A stretch of DNA of 64,000 bases from the NCBI GenBank assembly GCA_934047225.1, contig OW203986.1, forward strand, positions 24,431,221 through 24,495,220, read 5' to 3'. Source of the stretch: Ypsolopha sequella (Eukaryota; Arthropoda; Insecta; Lepidoptera; Ypsolophidae). Of the stretch, positions 24,535-35,700 are shown one piece after another. A model generated the notes under the pieces. That model was not told the DNA's origin, ran no database searches, and worked only from the letters and a program-made list of their open reading frames with translations. Position 1 is the first letter of the stretch. Each line of letters starts with the position of its first letter. The translations under genes and the position numbers were made by a program.

Positions 24535-24975
24535 TTCCAATCCCGCAAATGCGGGATCCGCGGGTTTGAAAAAATAATTGAATTCGAAGAAAAATGGGTG
24601 AAAATATGCAGTCTTTAAAAGAATGCACACCGCGACTTTCATCGATAAATACTTGTGTACATTTTTGTATACTCGATACTTTTGTTACGATACCGCGTAT
24701 TTTCGTACTCTTCTCGATACTTTTCGATTAAATAAATTTCAATATAATTCACCTTATTAAAAAACAACATTATGTTTGACTAATTATGAATAAATTAACT
24801 AGTTATGAATAAAAGAGTACAATTTTTGAATATAATTGTCTTTTATTTATATAACTCTTCATAAATTTATGAACATAACTACTTACAACAAAAAGTATGA
24901 TTTTTTTTGCAGTCCCGCAAATCCCGCTTGCGCAGGCTTGCGGGATTGAGATTTTGATGCGGGATTGGATTCCCT
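24535..24975. mobile_element. Possible element with GCGGGAT subterminal repeats
   Basis: Left end TTCCAATCCCGC and right end GCGGGATTGGATT are inverted repeats, and several GCGGGAT/ATCCCGC words cluster inside each end, an arrangement like that of the hAT element at 7338-8220. I could not define a clean target duplication. Confidence 0.45.
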
Positions 24976-26862
24976 ACGAAAGATTTAGAAAAATAAAGCA
25001 AAAGTTCTAGTAAGAAAATTAAATACGTAACCGACCGACATAAAACCATTTTAAACTCCCATAACGTCGGTTAGTAAACACGGCACGTGCTCCCACGCCA
25101 CAACCCTTATCTTCTTTAAAGCAAAACAAAAGACGGCCACAAATGTTTCCGAGAAAAAAAAAGAAAAAACCAAACAATGAACCTCAGACGTGGACTTTAA
25201 TCCCTACATTGAATTCTGGAGATCAATACACCTCGAGAAACTAAATAAAACTCAAATGCCAAGGGAAAATATACTTTAAAACAATAAGATAGTGTCTAGC
25301 AAATACTTCTAAGGACTTACCAGAAGCCGATGTAGGGAATAAAATATAAGCACGAAGGCAAAGTTTAAAGTCCTCCAAAAAGTCTTGACAGGTGTGCTGC
25401 CCTACTACCACATGGAACACGAAGGTGAAGACCTCGTAAAGATACACGCGCACATAGAAACTATAAGAAACAACAAGCTTGCTCGGTGTAGTTGAGTGAG
25501 ACCCGGCGCACATAACTGCACGTTCGCCCTTTATTACTGGTGCAATTGCATTGTCGCTAAACTTGCTCTACCAGCAGTGCCAGGAAAGTTCTGTAAACAT
25601 AAAATGCTCGCCAATATCTACGTATATAATCACTTGTTCTTAAATCGCTTTTTTCACCTAAGTTAAGCAGATAGAGTTTTTTTTTTCATGTATAATTATG
25701 GAAACAGCAAAGACATGCTTCATTAAATAAATAATTCCACTAATATTTGCTCTAAGTATTTAATTTATAAATAAGTACTTTAGGAGTTTTATTTATTATC
25801 ATCAAAGAGAACAGAATTACAGGTTTCAACTTTCAACGATATCAATAAACTTTGCAAGGTTTGTCTAGATATCGGGTGATTTGTAGGTACTTTTTAATAT
25901 TTCTAACTTAAGCCTAGTTAGGTATATGAACCTACTACAATAAAGCGGGCGGGTTTGTATCCAAAAAACGCACACGTATAGTGTTTTCATTATTAGTAAC
26001 AATATAGTATTTACTTACCTTGTCTGTAGAATTTTTAAAGTCGAAGTCATAAAATTAAGTACTTACTCTATTAATAAAATAAAAATAAAATAGGTACATG
26101 AACTGTGAAATGCAAGTCACACTCCATACTCGGTACACTTGCGTTTTACCGACAATTATTACGTTCCAACGTGATGGATGAGTGGTGAGCCCTATCGCCG
26201 TACTTTGGGCACAAATACATGCTTTTTAGGACATCCAGGTTTCCCTCACGATGTTTTCCTTCACCGTTTAGCAAGTGGTAAGTAAAAACAAATACTATGC
26301 ACATAAATTCCGAAAAACTCATTCGTGCATGCCCAAACGGTGCCCAACCTGGATCTCAAGATCTCTACTATCTCGGTACAAGTGTCAATACACTGATTTA
26401 TATTGTGACTGTTTTATTTTTTCACTTAAACTATGGTGGTTTGAAAACATGGATTGCTTAAATAAACTAATATATAATCAAGAAGTAAGAAACATTATGT
26501 TAAAGCCAAAATTATGTTGCTAAACTCTTGATAAATAAAGCTAACGGAGCTACATTCATGTCAGAACACTGCACCGCACTGAAGGCAACAACTTTTTTTA
26601 TCGCCCCAACGTATTCCCTGTCCCTTCGCATCCCGAGTCCTTCCTTCCTTATTCTTTCTTACACATTCACAGTTTTGGGTTCGAGCTTCGAGGAACATGT
26701 GGTTCAATTTATTTTTAAATGCTGCAGCTCTGGTCGCTCTCAATGGCTTTTTAATAATTTTTGTGAGGAGCGATTTGTCGGACGCCAGTTTTGATGAGAG
26801 TGTGTTCAATTAAAACAGTGATTGTGTGTAATTAAGTGCTCATGTGAAAAGTAGGGATAAGT
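24976..26862. other. Gene-free stretch before candidate exon
   Basis: No exon with good splice context seen. The frames near 26275-26809 look like sequence shadows rather than coding. Confidence 0.45.
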
Positions 26863-26934
26863 ATGGAAACAATAAACGTGGTATTGAAGACCGGATATAA
26901 AATTTTTAAGGAGATATCTGAACAGCATAAACCT
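26863..26934 (+). CDS. Candidate 24-codon first coding exon
   Basis: ATG at 26863 opens METINVVLKTGYKIFKEISE and, four codons later, meets a strong donor (CCT|GTAAGT) in phase 0. The exon would join in frame to the exon at 29609. The peptide is a short amphipathic segment with no domain. It is a plausible alternative N-terminus of the DBS-like exchange factor, but a 24-codon frame alone is weak evidence. Confidence 0.35.
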
Positions 26935-28289
26935 GTAAGTTTTAATGTATTTTAACGGGTTCCACGGTTTTTTTTTTTTTTCGATGAGCTCCTGATTGCT
27001 GATGAAGCCTTAGAGACTAAAAGACACGGCATTAGAACGCAAGTAATTAGGTCTACTGACTTCCAAACTTCATTTGAAGATACCTTAAATTATGATAATC
27101 TCCCGATAGTTTCGGAACCTCATTATCAAACGTTTGGGAGATTATCAAATAAATTAAACCCCTTATGATAAAAATAAATTTGTATGTTTGAATACTTGAC
27201 GATTTCTCCACCGTAATCGTCCAAGATCGTAATATAATGATAATGTTAATTTAAGTTAAATAAAACCTTAGTAAGAACCCGTTAAAATTCATTAAATAGC
27301 TTTAGTTACACAATTTTAGTATGTAAGATAAAGTAAAATTCTCAAATCAAGCGTAATAAAATGCATGCAAACGAAGACCGTTATATACCTCATGACTTGA
27401 AGTTTGAAAGGAAACGTATATTTAAAGGAGCAACCAGACTTTAAGACCATAGTGATCCTAAAGAACATGGTTCCCAGATAAATTCGAAACTAACGCATTT
27501 AAAACATATTCGAACATTTGGCAATTAATCCAGCAACAAAACCTATAAACATTTATAAGGGAACGATATTTTTACATTTATTTAAATTTCTGAAATAACC
27601 TATTCTCACAAGGTTTTTAGTAACAGCTAGAGAATGTGTTCTCTGGAAAGAGCAAGCATCCATTGACCGTAATTACAAGTTACTCAGTAGATTGCATTAG
27701 GTTTATAGTGAAATCAGAAACTCAAGAGAGGAATCATCCTAAGGATTAAAGGCCATTAAAACTCAAATTGCCGCAATGGAAATAGGATCTCTTACTGACA
27801 CTTTACACAGAAACGATGATAGGTGATAACTTGATAAGATGAGCATCGGTGAATATGATTTTAAAATATCCATTCAAACTTCCGCACCTTTACAGTGGGA
27901 ATCTTGGAAAAAATAACGGTTTTATTCAGCATACCATTTTCAGTTGAGAGCAGACGTTGGCCCTCTCCCACCCTAATGGATGGTAGATATATGTATGTAG
28001 CTTGTATACCTCTATGCTTTATGAAGGGGTTGGCAGGTATAAGACGGTTCATACGCATAGCATCAGAAATATCAGCTTCCACGAGTGAGTCACAAAAAAT
28101 GTCTGTTGGAGTTTACGTGTAGGTATCTACTAACTGAAACAATGTAATAGATTATTTCATAATTTATAATTATAAATCAAAGAACTAGGTAAATGACGTC
28201 AGTAATATTAGGTACTCTTACAAACCGATGGAAGTAAACCAATGTATGATATATGACACCTATATCTAAAGATAACAATAAATAGATAA
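26935..28289. other. Gene-free stretch
   Basis: Sequence downstream of the candidate exon, with poly-T near 26968 and no other feature seen. Confidence 0.45.
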
Positions 28290-28866
28290 AACCGGCTAAG
28301 TGCGAGTCAGACTCGCGTACCGTATTCGTATACCGGTTCCGTATTGTGAATGATAAATTTAATTTTGTCATTTTTTTTCTTGAATGTCTCAACCGCTTTT
28401 TTTTCCTGTAATCTTTACGTAAACACATATTACTACGATTTTTTTTTCATATTTTTCGGTCTACCAGTTTTGGAGATAAGGGGGGACATACATTTTTTAT
28501 GGTTTTTCAAGTATTTCTCGAAATAGAGACATTTAAATAAAGCCAAACTATATACATTTACAATCTGCTTCTTAATACCTACAATTTGATATCCATATTG
28601 TATTTTTAGGATAATATTTTTTATTTTTCTTACTTTTGTTTTGGAAATATTTTGAACAATTAAATTTTTTTCTATTTTATTTTTACACAGTAATATGTGG
28701 GCAAATTAATGCTATGTTTGTGCCCACGGATATGTGCCAAATTTCATGTCTTTATCTTTATTGGTGCTAAAGTTATGAGGCTGTGACATACGGACGGACG
28801 GATGGACAGCGGAGTCTCTCCATAAAGGTTCCTTTTGTACCTTTTAGGTACTACGGAACCCTAAAA
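28290..28866 (+). repeat. Dispersed lepidopteran repeat, copy 2
   Basis: Starts AAACCGGCTAAGTGCGAGTC and ends CTACGGAACCCTAAAAA. Closely similar to 2834-3670 along its length but missing part of the middle, about 580 bp. Noncoding. Confidence 0.75.
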
Positions 28867-29175
28867 AGGGAGATAAATTGCAATAAATTATTCAAAATGG
28901 GGAAAAGGGGATTCGGTATGCGACTTTTGGTCGTGCATGATAGATCTCATACGATATCCTTATTCCATGGCCTTCCCTTGTTTGAAATTATCAAAACATT
29001 ATCTACCATTTTTGTATTGTTTACATACGTTGCGTTGCACTTGCCTCACGCATATTTGCATTTGGACTACGGGGCGTAGCGGATCTACAAAGCGTGGGGT
29101 CGTAGCACTTGCTACGCCGATCACACGTTGACCCGAATGTTTTTGGCTTTAGAATAACAATGAATTGTCTCATAA

Positions 29176-29577
29176 TAGGTCTTTACATATGAAATTGCCG
29201 AAATTTTCTTACAGATTCATGAGTTCATAATTCCAGTAATTCAATAGCTATTTCCATTATTTGTTTTTTGTTTGAAAGTTGATTTCAAGGTTTTACATCT
29301 ACGTATTAAATTTTGTTTAATAAATCAGTTTGATAACGAAAATTAAAATATCAAAAACAGTTCGGCCTAAATGCCATAAGATTCGTACTAATTTTGTACA
29401 GCTTTTCAAAAATTAAGTTAATGTTGCTGTTAGCTTAATGTAGTCTCATTGATACACAAAAGAAATTACATAATTTGGATTTGTCATTCCTAAAAAAAAT
29501 GCAAAAATGTTAGTACTGAAAATTGAGTTTTCTTTAAATTCTCTATAGAAAACGGAAATTTCATATGTAAAGACCTA
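29176..29577. mobile_element. MITE C, ending 31 bp before a coding exon
   Basis: Inverted ends TAGGTCTTTACATATGAAAT and the complement ATTTCATATGTAAAGACCTA. A partial copy in opposite orientation is at 36025-36178, also inside the exchange-factor gene. The right end lies 31 bases before the start of the exon at 29609, so the element probably supplies the branch-point region of that splice acceptor. Confidence 0.75.
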
Positions 29578-29608
29578 ATATTAAAGACGGCTATGCTGTT
29601 GTCCCCAG

Positions 29609-29743
29609 ATGGAAACATCGGCCGGCTCGGAGAGCTCTGGCGGTGAAGACGCGGACGCGCGGCGGTCGCGGCGAGGTCACGTGCTAGCTGAGCTTCTGCA
29701 GACTGAACGAGCTTATGTACAGGAACTGGGCTCCATCATCACT
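29609..29743 (+). CDS. MCF2L: Exchange factor exon: N-terminus and DH CR1
   Basis: Acceptor CCCCAG directly precedes the ATG; donor ACT|GTTAGT; phase 0 at both ends. Codes METSAGSESSGGEDADARR and then the first DH helix with TERAYVQEL, whose Glu is the Rho switch-contacting residue of the family. Because the acceptor sits right before the ATG, a 5' UTR exon or an upstream coding exon in phase 0 (such as 26863-26934 or 17955-18236) can join here. Confidence 0.85.
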
Positions 29744-32700
29744 GTTAGTATCGTGTTTATGACCACCTTTGTGGTAAAGTCGTTTGAGCGTCTCGTCTAC
29801 TAGGGCCATATTTGTATTCGTACTGCGTGCTTCGGAAAGCACGTTACTATTGGTCCATATTTGTGCCGTACGACGATACGTAAGTACGACGATTGGTCTT
29901 GTAAATAAAACACATTCTTGGTAACTGTTCCACTTTTATATATATATCACACTAGCGACCGGTTTCGTTATAATAACATCGTCAGATACTGTGTCGTCAG
30001 GCTTTTAGATATGGATACGAATCATGAGATGGAATATTGTCTTTGTTTACATTTGTGATGTACATCATCACAAATGTAAACAAAGACAATATTCCATCTC
30101 ATGTACATCATCACAAATGTCAACAAAGACGAAATATTCCATCTCATGATTCGTAGCCATATCTAAAAACCTGACGATGTTATTATAACGAAACCGGTCG
30201 CTAGTGTAATATACATATTATAAAAGTGGAACAGTTACCAAGAATGTGTTTTATTTACAAGATGTTTCAAATGTTCCATCAAGAACCAACAACGACAAGT
30301 ATCAATTTCTTTAAGACGATTGGGTTTACCATGGGTCTTGCTGGAACGTATTAACCATTGGTGAAAAGTTGGTATACAATACACGGCTTCGCAGTCCATA
30401 CTCGGGAAAACCTCTGACTTTCTTTCCCCTTGCTCAGGAATCACAGGATCCGACAGGTATAACGTGCTCTGAAAATTTACACACTGCTTGTAATTGCAAA
30501 TACATACATAGGTGCATAAAGCCTGACCAAGAAAATAAAAAACCTCGCCTTATTGCGGAATTAATTTTTTTACAATTTTTTTCTACTGGCAACTTCAACT
30601 TTAAAACGTCATTATATCGATTGCTGTCAAAGTGTGGTGTTCTTTTTTCGTGTGTGCTGTCAGAGTGTTGCAATCATAAAATAAAAATCATAAAAGCAAA
30701 TGAGCAGGTTTTTTATTTTCCTGGTCAGGCTTTATATATACTCACACCTGTCGCCCAGAAGGGTAGGCAGAGATTACAGATTTCCATTTGTTACGATCCA
30801 GACACACCTCTCACATCCATCAATCTAGTCATACAAGCTCTTCTATTCCGAGTACTTTTGACATTGCCCTTCTTCAGTATGTCACCAATTTGGTCAGCAT
30901 ACGTCCTTGTAGGATAGCCTGGTCGAGCTGTACCTTGTACTTGCGCACCATAAACTTCTTTCGTCACTATAATTTGAAATACGTGCAATAAGTATATGTT
31001 TTTTTTTGCATTTACATAGAAAATATGATGGTAGGTATTTTTTTACGAAGAACTGAATTTTATTATTCGCGTTGTTGCAATGTTTTTCTATGGAAGCGGT
31101 TCATTATAATCAGTAGAGCATATGGGTTAATTTTTTGAGCACGTCATTAATGCACCCATTAAAATATATATGTATATATATCGAGGGCATCAAGCTGAAA
31201 GGGCGTATCTACAAAAATAAAAAGCATCGACTAGTTATAAAAAAATATTTTTTCTTTAATTGTAAAAACGCGTTTTCAAGTTGTAGCCTTAGGCATAATA
31301 GTACCTATAACCAGTGGAGCAACCGTTACTTTTTCAGTACATCATAGAGCTAATAAACATAGAGGTTCGCACAAAAAAGTCGGAATTTTCGGAATTCAAA
31401 AAATTTGTAGATACACCTTTTCAGTTTGATGCCCTCTATTATTACTAAGATTACAAAACATTTAGATCTAACTTTGAATGACTAGCTGTGATAGCTAGAA
31501 TTCGTATACCTTCAACCATCGTATATTCTGTAAGTGGCTTTTATTAGAGGTAGAATTCCGCAAATTATTTGAAAATTTAAAAGTGCTATAATTAGTTTAT
31601 TACCAAGGATAGTATATCTGTCTGATCACTTTGGTTGCTTCACTATCGGCCTTGCCTTCTCAAAACTCTTTCACCTTCTAAATAGAGCCGCCGAAGCTTT
31701 TAGTAAATGTTACCGCAAAACTTACGATACATCAACGTAACGCTTGCGGTTCCTGATTGCTTATTGCATTTAAAACAGACAGAGGTCGTACGTGATTGAC
31801 CGCAATGAATTTCATATATTTATTTAAGGTCTAAATATTTTGTGAGTTTGTGACTCGAGGTCAGAGCACGATGCTGCTCACGCCGCAAACGAGGCCGGAA
31901 AGTGAAAATGGTAAACGGCAATCAATTTTGAATCGAGCCGCTACTCTAAGATCAGATAGACTCAGCTATTTACATAATTGTCTCGTAATATACCACATAG
32001 CATCGCCAACATCCTCATCTTTCTATTTGATTAGACACACAAGGCATGATATCTCCGATCCGATCCATTGTCCGCTCTGAAAAATAAATGGGCCAGTGTT
32101 ATGTATGTGGCGAGTGCGTGCGGTGCATGAACGGTCCCGCTGCGCCGCAGTCACGGCGAAGCGGTGGTGCTGTGCGCGCCAACCGTAACGCATGGCATGT
32201 ACCACACTCGCCAACTGCAGTTCGGTGCAGTCTCTCGGCCGCGCGTTGCTCACCGCTCTCTGCACCATGAGACATGGGAAATACGACCTACATAAATCGT
32301 CCGCGAACGTCAGCGTGGGCACCTCCTACTCCTGGTACTACAGGAAGAACGACAACCCCCCGCCGGTCAAAGCCGCCACGCGCAAGAAGAAGACCCGCCT
32401 GACCCGCGCCGCCTCTGACTCTACCCTCTTCAGTGACTATGCTAACCAAATCATCATGTTTGATAAAGAGAAATCCGCTAACAAAAAGTGCAAGAAATCT
32501 GCGAGCGATGTAAGCAAACGGACTCGAGTCAAGTGCAGTTTGATCAACGCCAAACCGGTACATATGGAACCGTTCGTTGGAAACTTTTATTACGGTAAAC
32601 CGCTTCCAGGATATAAGTTTGGTGAAAAAAGTGATGCGAAAATTGAATACTTGCCCGATTCGGTAGCCGCGACACCTTCAGAGGACACAACTGCAGAATC

Positions 32701-35700
32701 TCTCACGACAGCGCCAACAGTGGTCGATATCCCAGAATTTGTGAGGAACCCTCTTTATGGTTGTCTTGAAGCACAAATTCCAACACCAGAATTAACAGGG
32801 TCAACGATGTCAAAAGATTCACAACTTAAATCGTCCAGTTGTACTGAACTACGCAAGACGATGTGCAGCAGTAAAAATTCCCATGACGTTTTGGAAAACA
32901 TAAAGAAAGACTACAAAAGGATAATGAAGGAATGGAACAACACCATCCAGGATCATTACACAACCATATCTCACAACAAAAGAGGTTCAACAATGTGCAG
33001 GCGCAGTAATACAGACAGTTACGTGAGAAGTTTGCACTCAACTTTGTCGTGTAGAAAAGCTCCTAGTAGATGTAACAAGTCTTTTGGAAACAACCATTAC
33101 GATTACGCCTACAGTCAAGCTTCACGAAACTGTAGAAAAAGAAGCACACTCACGAGTAAAAATAAGAAAAGCAAAGGTCTACTCAGATCTAACACATTCA
33201 CGAACAACTGGACAGCGACTCTACAGAATCTCAAGAAAAAGGCAAACTTCTGGAAGATTCACAAGAGTCTTACCCCTTCGGAGTGCGAATGTTTGGAGGC
33301 CATTTACGAGGATTACGACAGACGACTTCAAGATTGGTGTGACACCATCAGCCAGTGTTCCTCATTTCTTAATTCGGTACTTTACCCTTTTCTTCTTTAC
33401 CGATCAATATAAATAAGTATGTAGGTATGGGCGTTGAAAATGATCATACATCGTTGTGATGTGAAGGATTATTATCTGTGAGACACCTCTATAGGTAAAT
33501 AAGATTAGGTTGTTTGAATAAAGTAAGTTACTCGTAAATATCTCGCAACAAATATATCGGTGCCGATGCCGCTAGAAATTTCAGCGCTCGCTTTTATTTA
33601 CATCCCAGTTTTATTTGTCAAACTAAATCCAATGTTTTCCCCTAGGGTTACAAAGAAGAGATCGATAAACCAGAAAACCAACACCTCCTGCCTGCAGCCC
33701 TCGTCGGTCAATCCGAGGTGCTGTTCGGAAACCTTCACGAACTGTTCACATTCCACCAGGACATCTTCCTCAAGGACCTGGAACGATCGATATCGGCCAC
33801 AGAACTCGTTGCGCTTTGTTTTGTTGAAAAGGTAAGTTCTCTTGGCTAATCAAGACATTCTTATCTACATTAAGAACACCAAGTGTTGCTTTCTATATCA
33901 TCAAAATTCGCAGTGCTAATAATGAATTATGGTTTTTAAAATACGTAAAATACCTGTAAAGAATGACATCGTCTCCTCAGTAAAACACATGTACTAACGT
34001 CAGAATCAGATTAGAAGATTAAACAAGTTTTCTCGATCCACAGAGAGAAACCTTCTTCCGGTTATACAGCTACTACTGCCAGAACATTCCCCGTTCAGAG
34101 CGACTCCGAGAGACTTTAGTGGATACGCATCTGTTCCTCCAAGCCTGCCAGCAAAGACTCGGACATAAGTTGCCGTTAGCTGCCTACCTACTAAAGCCGG
34201 TGCAACGCATCACTAAATACCAGCTTTTACTGAAGGTATCTATATCAGAACTAGAACACTGTGAGATGGATGTATTAATAGATATAATCTATATACTCTT
34301 GTTTTTACTGAAATTAATAAATGTAAGTTTATGTTTTTGTTGAACTCGGTCAGATTTAGTGTTTGATGGATAGAGTTTGCTTGAAAATATTTTTGAAATT
34401 TGATTTTTACTGCTAGCAATTTGATGGATAAAGTCGGTTGAACTGAGAACATAATTTTGAAAATGTACTGCTAGTAATTTGATGAATAAAGTCAGTTGAA
34501 CTGAGAACATAATTTTGAAAATGTAGCGCTCGCAACTTGATGAATATGGGACGAAAGTCAAAAGTTCAGATCATTTACGCTGTGAATGAGATAACATAAC
34601 ATCTACTGTTGTACTAGAAAATAAATAAAATCAACTACTTACATTACATTAAAATTAAAATCAATTGATAAGTATTGGAAAGTCGAATTACATATTCTAA
34701 TGCAATAAAAAAATAGGAATTTGATATTACACAGTTCGGTAAATAAACCCATTGGTTTACGCACGATTGCTTATAGTAATGACTGCGTGTAGGCTGTTCG
34801 TTGTGTTAAACAGTTCAAAATTTATTATCTGTTTTATAGGTAGCTTGATCCAAGAAAAGTTAATTAATTTTGGAATTAATCCAATCCAACCTTAATAGCT
34901 TGTCATGTCTATTCTCTCAATTGTCTAATTACTAAGATTTAAATTACATTACATAATAACTTTCTGTATGATAATAGTATTTTGTGCAACTGTAACATAA
35001 CATTGAATGACAGAGTAGAAAATATCGACGTACGAGTACCAATTTTTCTTCTGTGGTACGGGATCGTTGCAGCCTGAAAGAAGATGTAGTGACTAGAATA
35101 GAAAAAGGAATGCTTCGGTTGTTGGGACATGTAGAGAGGATGAATGAAAGTAGAGTGACGAAAGAAATTTATGGTGCGCAAGTGGAAGGTACAGCTCGAC
35201 GAGGGTGTCCTAGAAGGACATATGCTGACCAAATTGCCGACATACTGAAGAAGGGCCATGTCAATAGTACCCGGAATAGAAGAGCTTGTATGATTAGATT
35301 GATGGATGTGGAAGAGGTGTGTCTGGATCGTAGCAAATGGAAATCGACAGGCGTGACGAGTGTCCTAATGTGTAATTATGTTCTGTTGCACACAATACTT
35401 TATCTGCGACCATCAAAAATATCGTCTTTATTTATAAGTATTTTCAACTAACAATTTCACGATAAATTAGATTCGTTCATGAACCACAGGTGCGTCGTTC
35501 GGGTAAAGCTGCCTTGAAGGCCAATCAGGATAAAGGGGGCGTGGCTTAATAAATAAGGTCGAGAATTATTTCTCATCTCTGTTGTTGATTGGAGTCTACC
35601 GGATTTATAATAATTTGAGCCAATCGCAGCTAAGAATCGCGATGTTATAGTTTAATATTATAACATCGGATAAACAATCTAGGTAGTACTTATAAAACTA

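Larger units (their letters stand above)
29898..30261. mobile_element. 364-bp palindromic element carrying two hammerhead-like motifs
   Basis: Almost the whole element is one inverted repeat, starting CTTGTAAATAAAACACATTC and ending with its complement. The middle holds repeated blocks ACATCATCACAAATGT and ATTCCATCTCATG. Each arm contains a hammerhead-like motif (29952-29985 minus; 30171-30204 plus). No ORF. It sits in the first intron after the DH CR1 exon. Confidence 0.85.

Noticed and set aside
30369..30917. 182-codon frame in the first intron
   Set aside because: It crosses the MITE 30518-30733 and the antisense of a retroelement tail, so it is chance openness.
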